Position numbers and translations under genes: made by a program. This document shows, one piece after another, positions 24,901-36,900 of a stretch of 64,000 nucleotides of DNA. The notes beneath the pieces are model-generated. The model was given only the letters and a program-made list of their open reading frames with translations. It had not been told where the DNA came from and ran no database searches. Location of the stretch: positions 97,767,642 to 97,831,641 of the forward strand of contig CM049306.1 in NCBI GenBank assembly GCA_026874595.1, written 5' to 3'. Numbering within the stretch: position 1 is the stretch's first letter; the number at the start of each line of letters is the position of its first letter. This stretch comes from Sipunculus nudus (Eukaryota; Annelida; Sipuncula; Golfingiida; Sipunculidae).

Positions 24901-27900
24901 TTGAATGCATATATATACCAGGCCATGATCATTAATTTCAGAAGCTGCCGTTGTAGTTATAGTTGGCGACAGTTGAGATTAATCTTCAGCTAATTGGTGA
25001 TGTCCATGGAGCCTCGTGAATATAATTTAATTGATTCAGGGAGAATAAGAAACAGGGTCCATTTAAAATAATATCGCTTATCGGTTTGCTTAGATGCAAA
25101 AACCGTGACCCTTTGCGGAAATGTGCTGAACCGGTGGGCGCGCCTGGCAGTGTTTCCTGCCGCCCGGCACAGGACTGAAGTCTGGAAAGTGTCAATGCCC
25201 ACCGGGCAGTAATATTTAAAAAATACGTGTATAATGCCCGCCGGGCAGTAAATTTTTCAAAATTACGTGTATGTGTGCCAAACCAGGTGACAACCATTGC
25301 TGCTTAAAATGAATATTAAGTAGAAGGTACTCTTTCACATTGTGCCGTATTTAGTAATTGTTAATAAATATAATTTGCCACAAAGTAGTGAACGTAGCCG
25401 CAAGGGTAGCGCCACCTTGTAACTGTATAAAGGACTAATTCTGTCACTACCGAAATCATGATGCGCCAAACGATGTTGGATTGGCTAGTGATGACGTGAT
25501 TTTTGAATATATTTGAAAGGTCATAGTTCATATGGGGCCAAATTGCCTTAGAACAGTGGAATGTGAGTTGTTTTGAAAGAGCCTTGGCCCTGAACTGATT
25601 ACAGCGCGGCCAGCGGGGTCAATGCTTCCCGCACGTGTCGGCCTAGCCGTCTGTGACCGTTCGAACATGCGATATCCGGACAGAGAAATAGGTGACCTGG
25701 ATAACAAGAAATCAGCGGTTTATGAAATAATTTTGTCCTTACAGTTCTTTGTTTCATATTTGATAATAAAATATACTACCAGACTATTGATAGAGCGCGA
25801 AAAAAGAACCCCGTGAAACTTTTAAAAATACGAAAACCGCGAAAATTCAGCCCCGCCGATATAAAGGCAACCACAGTATGTCTTTACAGTTCAGCAACCA
25901 AATGGCCGATTCACAAAGTCAAGGTTATTATGACAAGTAGAGAAGATGCTGACACCGCACTCCAACATGGACTAAAAGCTGGATACAATACCTTTAAAAC
26001 TGAAGAATACCTGACAATCACTCACCCATTCTGTGGACGCTGTTCAGGATGGGGACATCACAGTCGAGAATGCTCAAACAAGCCAAGATGTTACCGATGT
26101 GGTGCACCAGAACACTGAACAAATCAATGTACTCAAACACAGAAAACATGTGCCAACTGCCAAGGGGACCATGCTACCTCCTATAGAGGGTGTCCTTTCT
26201 ACAAAAAGTATCGACAACTAGCAAAACAAAAGACATCACCTCCTAGCCAGGCTACACCACAACCCATGGAACCTAAAGAAACAAGCCAGATATTGACATC
26301 ACAGACAAAATCACCAAAAGCAGCAGAAAAACTGAAGGAGACTCCAGATGCACAAGTACAGACTTTACACTTCACAGGAACCCAACTCATATACATGGTG
26401 GCTGCAGCAATGCTTTATGGTGACTATGATGAAGATCTCCGCCAAAAGCAAGCACTGAACATTGCCAATATAGCCCAATACTAAATGGACACGCCAATCC
26501 ACCCAGATGATCTTGAATATCACAAGGAAGAATTAAAACCGTTATTTACAGATTGGTTTGATTCATGGACTGAACGAGATCCCGTAAAGTTGCAAGCTAC
26601 AAAAGAAAAGATATATGAAACAATTGAACAGATTCCGCAAGCATCATATGCAACCTCAGACTCAGAAGCTGAAGATGAGCCAGAAGAAATGGAGGCCAAA
26701 AATCAATCAACTGAATTAGAAGAATCTCAAAACACCAAGTCAAGAACAGCGGAAACAAGTACCAAACAAAATACTGGGTCCGGTCTACAGAAAACACCTG
26801 ACACAGATAAATAATGAACGTTTTCACGACTCCAGCAGCATAAACAAAGCATAAATTCAAGCTCCAAGCAAGATTGTAAAACGTTATTGAAGTTACTTGC
26901 GGTTGGCTGACCAAAAACAAAAGAACTCTAAAATCGATTATGAAGAAAGACGATGTTTCATTCCAGTGCAGCTAGGATCCACACTATTGTTTACTCATTG
27001 AAAACAGACTTTTCACCGCTGCAGCTGGGATCCCCCTTGGTCAGCAAACTCAGACATGTGGCATTTTTGTCTTGAAGCTCAGCGAACGGAACGGCACTTT
27101 TGATCTTTTTCGATTTTGATTTCCGTCTTGGAAAACTTAAAACCTTTATTCAAAGGATTTAAGAACTTCTAGTCTAAGGAGACATCCAGAGCGATAAGCT
27201 CAGCTTATCCCAACTGAGATGTCTGATGACTATAAATACAAGATATAGATATAGATAGGGTCAAAGCAAGGGGGGGGGATACATCACTTGGTCTCTAGCG
27301 CCAGAAGTGTGGCTGCTATCCAGCTGTTGGTGAAGGGATAGTAACCTGGCGGAAATGCCATATTGATGGCACTTAGACAAGTCATTATGACATGCTAAGG
27401 AGCTAAACATAAATCAACATAAGAGGAAACCTGCTGGTAGTACCTGCAGTGAGTGCATAGCTTTTCATTTATCATGTGTAACCAAGGACTGGCAGTATAG
27501 TATGTTTCAGCTTAATAAAAACAACCATTCCAAGTTTGGACAGCAGACCTTTTGGGGATTTTGGTAATTTAAACTAACTTGCCATGTTGTTTTGTTTTAT
27601 CTGTGGGAGACATCCTACAACATAACTCTAATTGACAATGCTACCTTCCTGCATTTTCACATATTTTATTGTATTTTATTGTATAAATTGTTGTTCAGCT
27701 AATGAATTAGTTAAATTAAAAATTAGTTTTCATTTTTATAAATCAGTCAGCCAAAAAGGCGATTACCATGACGGATGCTTGTTGTGCACCGACTGGCAGA
27801 CTGGCTGTTGGTAGAGGTGTTCCCACGGCAACCACCTGACTGCTGTTTATGACCTCTTGACCTCCACCTGAACTGTCACCAGTGCCCCCTCTTCCAGAGC

Positions 27901-30900
27901 TGTGAGCTGATGATGTAATAGATATAAAAATATTAAGATGATTTTGTCTGACATTATCATGGCATGTCCCATTGTAAAACAGTAAAAGCAATGTAAATTC
28001 AATGATTTGTCTGATTTTTAACCTTATGGACTAAGCAGACAGTCAACATCTTTTTAAGACTAACTGTGTGAAGTCTCTTTTACACAAGCTTTCAGGTGCT
28101 CAGCCTCTTCCTCAGGTGTGAGTCAAACAGAAAGTCTGTGTAAAAGGGAATTCAAACAGCTAGTCTTTAACAGGTGTCAACCATTTACATCACTTTTTTA
28201 GTGACAAAAGTGACAAAATAGCACAACAAATCAAAACTTTATTTGATTAAACAGGTTATTCTTTCCCACAAAAGTATGACCATGAACAATATTTTGTAAA
28301 GCAGTAAATATTAAAAAAAAATCTGCCTTCATTCACATGTGACTTCTCAGCTCTATAAATATGAAATATGAAAAACTGATAATTCTTTACATATTTAATG
28401 AAATTTCATTTTACAGACTTTTAAAAACATCATTAAATCACTGATTTTAAGTAGATTTTCTATATTAGAGTATTTATAGGTAGGATCAAGCCATGATGAA
28501 AACCAACAATTTTACACAAGATCTGACACTCAGAAATACTCTACTTTTCTTTTGGTCTGAATCACAGTAAAACAATAAAACAGGTGACCTATGGGTCATG
28601 ATGCTCAGCTGACCAGGAAGACATTCACAAAAGGAATTCTTTCATCTGAATGCTTAATATTGTAGGTGGTATCCCCATTCAACTGTAGCAATAAAAGAAA
28701 AAGTTTCATGATAATATGTCTAGCCATTCCCATGAAATTTTGCCTTTGCAGGCACATTTTTAAGGACATCCCTAGATGTCAAGACAGAAGATGCTATAGG
28801 TCCAACAGTAAAGTTTTGTACCCTGCCTGTCTGGGTGCTTAAAATGTTTTCGGCCAGTAATATAGGTCACAATAACAAAATTTCAGGTTTCCTTGAAGAT
28901 TGCCCAAGATTTCCCGGTATATTACACTGGAACATTATAGGGCTAGCAGATACAATTTGTGCCCATCTGATTTTCAGGGTGCTAAAAATCATATTTTTGG
29001 CCCACAGTTCATAGAATATAGGTCAACATGACCTTATTTCAGGTTTCCATGCAGATTTACCCAGGACCTGCCTGAATGTCCGGTTAGAAGATTCTAGGCC
29101 TAGCGGATATAATTTGTGCCTCGTCTGACTGACACGGTATTAAAAATAATTTTTTTCAGCCTGTAGTCAACAAAATATTGGTCACCATGACCTGATTTCA
29201 GGTTTCCAAGGAGATCTGCTTCTTGTTAACAGATGGACTGCTTCATCTGACAGTCTCAGAAAACAGAGAAAAAAATGGGTAAAAATTAGAAAAAAAGAGT
29301 TATTCAGATACTGGAGCTTTTGTATAAAATTTTTAATTATTCTGTGGGGTACTTTCCAGCCCAATAGCTCAAATGATATAGGTCAAAGTGACCTAATTTC
29401 AGGTTTCAAATGAGATTTTTTATGGACCTCCATTGGTGTAATGTTAGATAATTCTAGGCCCTAGATATAAAGACAGAAGATACTATAGGTCCAACAGTAA
29501 AGTTTTGTACCCTGCCTGTCTGGTTGCTTAAAATGTTTTTGGCCAGTAATATAGGTCCAATGACATAATTTCAGGTTTCCTTGAAGATTGCCCAAGATGT
29601 CCCGGTATATTACACTGGAACATTATAGGGCTAGCAGATACATTTTGTGCCCATCTGATTTTCAGGGTGCTAAAAATCATATTTTTGGCCCACAGTTCAT
29701 AGAATATAGGTCACCATGACCTTATTTCAGGTTCCCATGCAGATTTACCCAGGACCTGCCTGAATGTCCGGTTAGAAGATTCTAGGCCTAGCGGATATAA
29801 TTTGTGCCCCGTCTGACTGACACAGTATTAAAAATAAAGAAAACAGAGAAAAAAATTGGTAAAAATTAGAAAAAGAGTTATTCAGATACTGGAGCTTTTG
29901 TATAAAATTTTTAATTATTCTGTGGGGTACTTTCCAGCCCAATAGCTCAAATGATATAGGTCAAAGTGACCTAATTTCAGGTTTCAAATGAGATTTTTTA
30001 TGGACCTCCATTGGTGTAATGTTAGATAATTCTAGGCCTAGTGAATACAATTTGTGCCCCATCTGACTGACTGGGTGCTCAAAATCATGTTTTCAGCGTG
30101 TAGTTCACAAAATATAGGTCACCATGACCTCATTTCAAGTTTCCAAGTGGATGGCCTAGGACCTCCCTTGATTTACATTTAGAAGTTTCTAGGTCTAATG
30201 GTTACAATTTGTGCCCTGTTAACAGACTAACTGCTCCATCTAAAAATCTCAAAAATTAAAACCATGTGTATAAATTAGAAAAAATACAGGTGGCATCACC
30301 AGTCTCCAGGAAATGAGGAAACACTATTTGATTAATACTGTGGTTGGCTTCATATTCGCGATGCTGAAATTTCGCGATTTCACCATTTTGAATGATTCGC
30401 AAGGGTTTCATTTTCGCGATCTCTCCAGAACCTATATAAAAACTTTAGTTAAGCCATACCTGTTAGTATTATAAAATGAGAATAAGTCATGAGTTTGTGA
30501 TATTCTACTCATATAACGATGGTCCCGTTCACGCAGCATAGGTATAGTTTAGTTCAAATATAAGGGAACGTTTTTCCTATACCTGCATGTAATTTATTAT
30601 AAAAGTTCTCACTGTCTAACCTATTCACAAACAAGTACTGGTTTTACTAAATAAGGAGGACATACTCAATTGGCCAATTATTCCCAAGGGTTTCATTTTT
30701 GCGATTATTTCCCATTCGCAAATATCGCGCAATTTAAACCCTCGCGAACAAAAAGGCAACCACAGTATACTGTGGATTCCGAATTGTTTGTTGGGTTTTA
30801 ATTTCGTGGAATTTGTTGGTGACCTGTTTCCACGAAATTAAAAACCAAACGATCATTAGGTTTATTATAGAATTTTTGAAAGTCCATCGACCCTATACAC

Positions 30901-33900
30901 TGAGTTATCCCACTGTTGGTCTGCTTTCACCATCCATGCTAGCAAATGCTACTGATTAATAAAATGCAAAGAAAACAATGTTTTGCCCATAAATAAAAAA
31001 ATAATTATATTTTGAGGAAGGATATTCAGTTCTATCTGGGGGAGCAAACAAACCAAGATTACATCGGACTTACAAGTGACTATTTAAAAGTGTGTCTGCA
31101 CCTACACTTGTATATGTGGACTTGCTCTCTCTCTCTCATACTATCTCGATAAAAGTCGTAGGTACAGGTCATTTTGTCTTGTTAATCATATTTGATTGTT
31201 CGTTTGAAAGAATGTCATGTTTTAAAAAAATAAACAACCATGCGGCAGAGTTAATCTAGTTATCCCCAGGCATGAAGATGAGTCAAGGTCAGCTGAGCAC
31301 AATTATATGAGCTGGAGCCCAGTCTAACTGTGGCCTCGTTCCCAGGCACTTCAGTCAAATTGGGGGTTCCATCTGAACGAACGATATACCAAGAAGTTTC
31401 AATTCTTTTAATTAATGAATACTCAGAATATAAATATTGACTGCCGTTGGTTCTAATAATTCATAAAATCACAACCAGTATGTCAGTTCATCAGAGGATT
31501 TGTTCTCACGAGCGCAGACCACATCAGACTGGGCAATTTGCCTGGCGGGGCTTAATAAGGTGTTAAGATAAGCAGGGAAAGGGAGTACTATAGCCGATCA
31601 CCGCCGGGACAATACGACTGGGCAATAAATTTCCAGGGACAGCTTGGCGAACTGTCTTTGATGTCAGAGTAGACACTCCTTTTCTTAACCAAAATTTTCA
31701 GGTCTGTTCACATATTAATTTTAATACAATGCCTGGCTAGGAACGATTAATCCACAAATGTTTTAACCCAACAAACAGTGTTTCAGGTCAAAACCATGAA
31801 ATTTTAAACCCACAATATTTTCAGAATCCGCAGTATATGGAAAGAATCATGGCAATCACTGTGTTAGTTATTCAGATATTGGAGCTTTTGTATCAAACTT
31901 TTAATTATTCTGGGGGGTACTTACAAGCTCCATAGCTTTGAGGATATGGGTCACAGTGACCTAATTTCAGATATCCAAGGAAATTTTTTATTGGCCTCCA
32001 CTGATTTTCAGTTAGAAGTTTCTAGGTCCAGCAGTTACGAATTGTGCATTGTTAACGGACAGACAGACAGATGATGGACAAAGAGTGATTGCTATAGGTC
32101 AGATGACTTTCAGTCAGCTGAGTTATAAATTAACAGCCAAATATTAAACATTAAGTCCACAAAATGTTCTGAATCAACATAAAAAAAATTTAAATGTATG
32201 CATTAAGACTCAAGGTTATGATTTTCTGCTTAACTAACTATTGATAGAATCCTGATGGTTTGATGTACCCTTAAAATTTTCATGTTTCTATGGAGTTTGC
32301 TGCTGGTAAAGTTTAAATATATGCAATTCTTGCTTTTGTCTTTATGATGTTTTAAATATGCAACATACTTTCTTTATAAATCTTGCTCTTATGCATTTAA
32401 AATGTTACAGTAAACCTTTTACCCATCAAACCATGAGCTCTGAATCCAGATTAGAATAATATCAAGGTGTCCATTAAAACATACAGTCTAAATTTCTGTT
32501 GTGTAGCTATTACAAATACCTTACCTCTCTGTATAACTGGTGGTGGTCCGTGTGTATTAAGAACAGCCAGGGCATAGTGTGGGGGCAGTGAGGCCTTGCA
32601 CAGGGCAGTGATGAATGCATCCCGTGGTGTGTGCATGCCCAGCTGGCCACAAAGGTTTGCAAAAATCTGCATAGCTTTTAGTATGGCTTCCGTTGCACTC
32701 TCATCAGTGCTGTAGAAGAAAGGATATGTATGACTGAAGAAAATATTCAAGGTACCTATCTTTATATACAATCAGGACATCCTGAAATACTTATAGGACT
32801 ATTAGAAGTTACTCGTTTTAAAAGGTTTAGACTAGAATGTCTATTATTCCTGCGCTAAAGAGAAAAATTAAAACACTATAATGAATACCTCATCTTACTT
32901 AATCTCCCGAAATTAATTACCTTTATACTGAGTGGCACAAAATCAAGAAATGAAGCAACCCTTAATTTAATACGGTTCATTCACTTTCTGAGGATTTTAA
33001 CTTAAATGTTTTGGACCTTTATGAGATAAGAAGGAATAAAAAAGACAAATAAGATGATAAACTGAAACAATTTGGACAGACTGAGATCAATTTGCAGGGA
33101 AGATTTATTTCATCAATGCCTACCTACTTCAAATGCAATTCACATGTATAAACTAGAATATGGGTAGTCGACAAGCGACTACGTGTATCCGCCTAAATCA
33201 GAGTGGAACGGGTGAAGTGAGGCATGGATTGAGTGGCAAGGGAAAATTGAGTGTTGCATATTAGCATGGGTCTGCAGCCAAATTGTGTATGTAGGTTGCC
33301 CCCCATACCACAAAATCCAGAAAGTTGTCCAAGTTGTATACATATGCAAAATTTAAGGCAGATAAGTCAAACCACTACATGTATATGAGTGATTTTAACC
33401 CATGGCAGACGAACAGGTGGACACTGTGCAAACATGGTTGCAGGTGGCGCCACCATTTTTTGTGTATGTTATAAAGCTGTTCAAGGGCTATATTTGTGCA
33501 AAAAAATTTTCCTGATCGGTCAAACGGTTCCCGAGATATGAGCTTGGATGTCTGCAGTGTAAACGTGAATGTAGGTGGCGCCACCTGTCATAAAATCAGA
33601 AAAGCTATCCAGGATGTGTACGCATGCCAAATTTCAGGTGAATTAGTCAAGTCACTGCAGAGATATGAGTGATTTTAACCCAAGGCAGACGAACAGATGG
33701 ACACTGTGCAAACATGGTTGCAGGTGGTGCCACCATTTTTTGTGTATGTTATACAGCTCTCCAAGGGCTACATTTGTGCAAAAAAAATTTTCCTGATCGG
33801 TCAAACGGTTACCTAGATATGAGCTTGGATGTCTGCAGCGTAAACGTGAATGTAGGTGGCGCCACCTGTCATAAAATCAGAAAAGCTATCCGGGATGTGT

Positions 33901-36900
33901 ACGCATGCCAAATTTCAGGTGAATTAGTCAAGTCACTGCAGAGATATGAGTGATTTTAACCAAAGGCAGACGAACAGATGGACACTGTGCAAACATGGTT
34001 GCAGGTGGCGCCACCATTTTTTGTGTATGTTATAAAGCTCTCCAAGGGCTACATTTGTGCAAAAAAATTTTCCTGATCGGTCAAACGGTTCCCGAGATAT
34101 GAGCTTGGATGTCTGCAGCGTAAACGTGAATGTAGGTGGCGCCACCTGTCATAAAATCAGAAAAGCTATCCAGGATGTTTACGCATGCCGAATTTCAGGT
34201 GAATTAGTCAAGTCACTGCAGAGATATGAGTGATTTTAACCCAAGGCAGACGAACAAATGGACACTGTGCAGATATGGTTGCAGGTGGGCCACCATTTTT
34301 TGTGTATGTTATAAAGCTCTCAAAGGGCTACATTTGTGTAAACAAATTTTCCTGATCGGTGAAATGGTTCCCGAGATATGTGGGTTTATGTGTGGAAACA
34401 GACGCACAAATGGACGCAGAGTGCAGAGGAAAGGTCAGAGGTCAAAACAAAATCGGGGTGCAGCAGTTCACATGTGACCCGAACATAATCCCGGGTTTCG
34501 TAAAATTCCGCTTAGCGGTTACGGAGGAGTTCTCCGGACACCTACGCGGCGGCGGCGGCGGTGTGCAGCTGAAAACATAATATCAACAAAACTCTGTTTT
34601 GGCGGATACAATAAATACTACATAGATATAAGAATACTAAGGTATGAAAAATACACTGAAATCCAGTTCTACCTAAAGGATAATGTTAAAGTTTCACCTG
34701 AATGTGAACCTTGAACCTTAGTTTAACTTAATGATTCATCAATGTGTGACTGTTCTGTGATAGTTACCTGGACTCCAGCAGCAGAGACAGGGCAGCCATC
34801 ACCCCACACCAGCTAGAGTTGATCAGCTGCACATTCAGACTGGATTCTAAAATCAGAAAATGTCTCTCAAATTGGAATAATTTTCATTATTATGAGTAAT
34901 AGTTTGATAAATTATAAATTAATTGATAATGTGATTGGGTATCACATTATCAATAAGGATTAAATGGCTGAGTTTTGCATCACAGATGAGATCCTGGTAA
35001 AGGTCTTTGGCACACAAGTGTGACCTCTGTAACTGGGAGTAAATATTAATTATCTTGCACATTACAATAATACCAAGCTATTACACCAACAGAGGCTGAT
35101 TATGATTTATGTTCACCAAGTGAACTAAGAATATCTGCAAGAACGAACATCATTGCAAACATTAGGTCACTTATCAGACATGATTGAGAGAAAAAGGCTC
35201 CAACATTATGCCAACATTATGCCAACAGCCTGGGGAGCATAGAGAGCTGCACTGACCTACAGTGACCAAAGTGGACTGCTTGACAATGTAAGGGAATACA
35301 ACAAGAGCCTCCAAAAAAAATTAAATAACTAGCCTAATTTTGCAGCTTTTATTTTCAAATTTCAGATTTTAACAGATTATATTCTTATGTGCACATGCTG
35401 TGAAAATTAAATCCACTGTACTTACAGGTAAAAACATGCCATGGCCAAAGTTGGGCAAAATTTAAGGTACCAATTTTTTATTTTTGCTAATATTTTAAAA
35501 AATTTAAAAGATTTTGATCTAATTTTTGGTATACAATTTAATTTTGATTAAATAAAGTTATATTACTGGAAAAAAGTCCTTAGTTTAACATGTCTTGTGT
35601 TAAGCAATCTAATATCTTTCCTTATTTTTTACAAATTGCATTATGCTTGAGCCCATATCTTTTTAAAATTATATAACACAGAACTTATTTCTGGCATGTT
35701 CATAGGAACTATAAAGAGGAATATTTATGGTAAATATGAGGAAAAACAGATGGGTGGTTTTGATATTAGGCAGTCCTGAAGTGTGAAAATAGGTTTTTGA
35801 CAAAAAAAAATTGAGGTTTTTTCTTAATTCTCAAAGGAACAAAGTCGCAAAGACCCAGTTTTCCGCTTGGTAGGAGATCTTGGGGACATCTAACATTATG
35901 CCAACAGCCTGGGGAGCATAGAGAGCTGCACTGAATGACCTACAGTGACCAAAGTGGACTGCTTGACAATGTAAGGGAATACAACAAGAGCCTCCAAAAA
36001 AATTCAATAACTAGCCCAATTTTGCAGCTTTTATTTTCAAATTTCAAATTTTAACAGATTAAATCCTTATGTGCACATTCTGTGAAAATTAAATCCACAG
36101 AGCTTACAGGAAAAGACGTGCTGTGGCCAAAGTTGGGCAAAATTAAAGGTACCAATTTTTTATTTTTGCTAATATTTTAAAAAATTTAAAAGGTTTTGAT
36201 CCAATTTTGGGTATACAATTTAATTTTGATTAATCAAAGTTATATTACTGGAAAAAGTCCTTAGTTTTAACATATTTTGTGTTTAGTGATCAAATATCTT
36301 TCCTGATTTTTTACAAAATGCATTATGTTTGAGCCCATAACTTTTTTAAATTATACAATACAGACCTAACTTCTGGCATGTACATAGGAACTATATAGAG
36401 GAATATTTATGGCAGATGAGTGGTTCTGATATTAGGCGGTCCTGAAGTGTGAAAATAGGTTTTTAATAAAAAATTGAGGTTTTTCCTTAATTTCTCAAAG
36501 GAACAAAGTCGCAAAGACCCAGTTTTTGGCTTGGTAGGAGATCTTGGGGACATCTAACATTATGCCGAATTTGGATTCCTAGGTCTTAAGGTTTCAAAAC
36601 GTACCACATCTACGGACGGACGGACCAACGGACGGACGACAGACAATGGACCACAACTATAGCTCAGATGACTTATAGTCACTGAGCTAAAAAATTTTTA
36701 CAACACATTGGCTGACTAAACTAACTGGTGTGATGTTATACAAGACTAATAATAAACGTTATATTATAAGGCTAATAATAAGCATGGTAAATTATATGAG
36801 TAATGATGAGCATAGCTGGATATGATGGCTGAGTCACAAAGTGTTCTTTATATGTAAGCATGTTTACAAGAATTACAGGGGGGGGGGAAGCTCTGAATCA

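Larger units (their letters stand above)
24125..27268 (+). mobile_element. non-LTR retroelement carrying only a gag-like ORF1 (interrupted by N1)
   Basis: A GC-rich leader (24160-24360) is followed by ORF1, a non-coding 3' region and a tail of GATATA-type repeats ending at 27257. GGGTCAAAGCA occurs at 24125, 24348 and 27258; the last copy and one of the first two may be an 11-bp target duplication. Which 5' copy is the boundary is undecided. Just before the tail are GACATC...GATGTC and, within it, GATAAG-CTCAG-CTTATC (27193-27209), a nested hairpin suitable for reverse transcriptase recognition (inference). There is no endonuclease or reverse transcriptase frame, so the element depended on a partner. 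Confidence 0.72.
28581..32129 (-). mobile_element. family A element, copy A5, with N2 and P1 inserted
   Basis: The hairpin end is at left: CAGGTGACCTATGGGTCATG (28581-28600; stem GACC/GGTC) then GCTCAGCTGA (28603-28612). The other end is TCAGCTGAGTTATAAA (32114-32129). A segment of about 689 bp is duplicated in tandem inside (acagaagat...ctataggtccaacag at 28784 and 29472). The body from 30338 to 31833 is interrupted by N2 and P1. It lies in MON2 intron 14. No coding capacity. Confidence 0.75.

Noticed and set aside
27893-27906. Alternative acceptor ctcacag|CT for MON2 exon 15
   Set aside because: The resulting frame meets a TAA after about 16 codons, whereas the upstream AG gives an uninterrupted exon.
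33421-34480. Several 60-95-codon frames repeated along element B1
   Set aside because: They recur because the tandem unit recurs; both strands give frames and none shows a protein motif.
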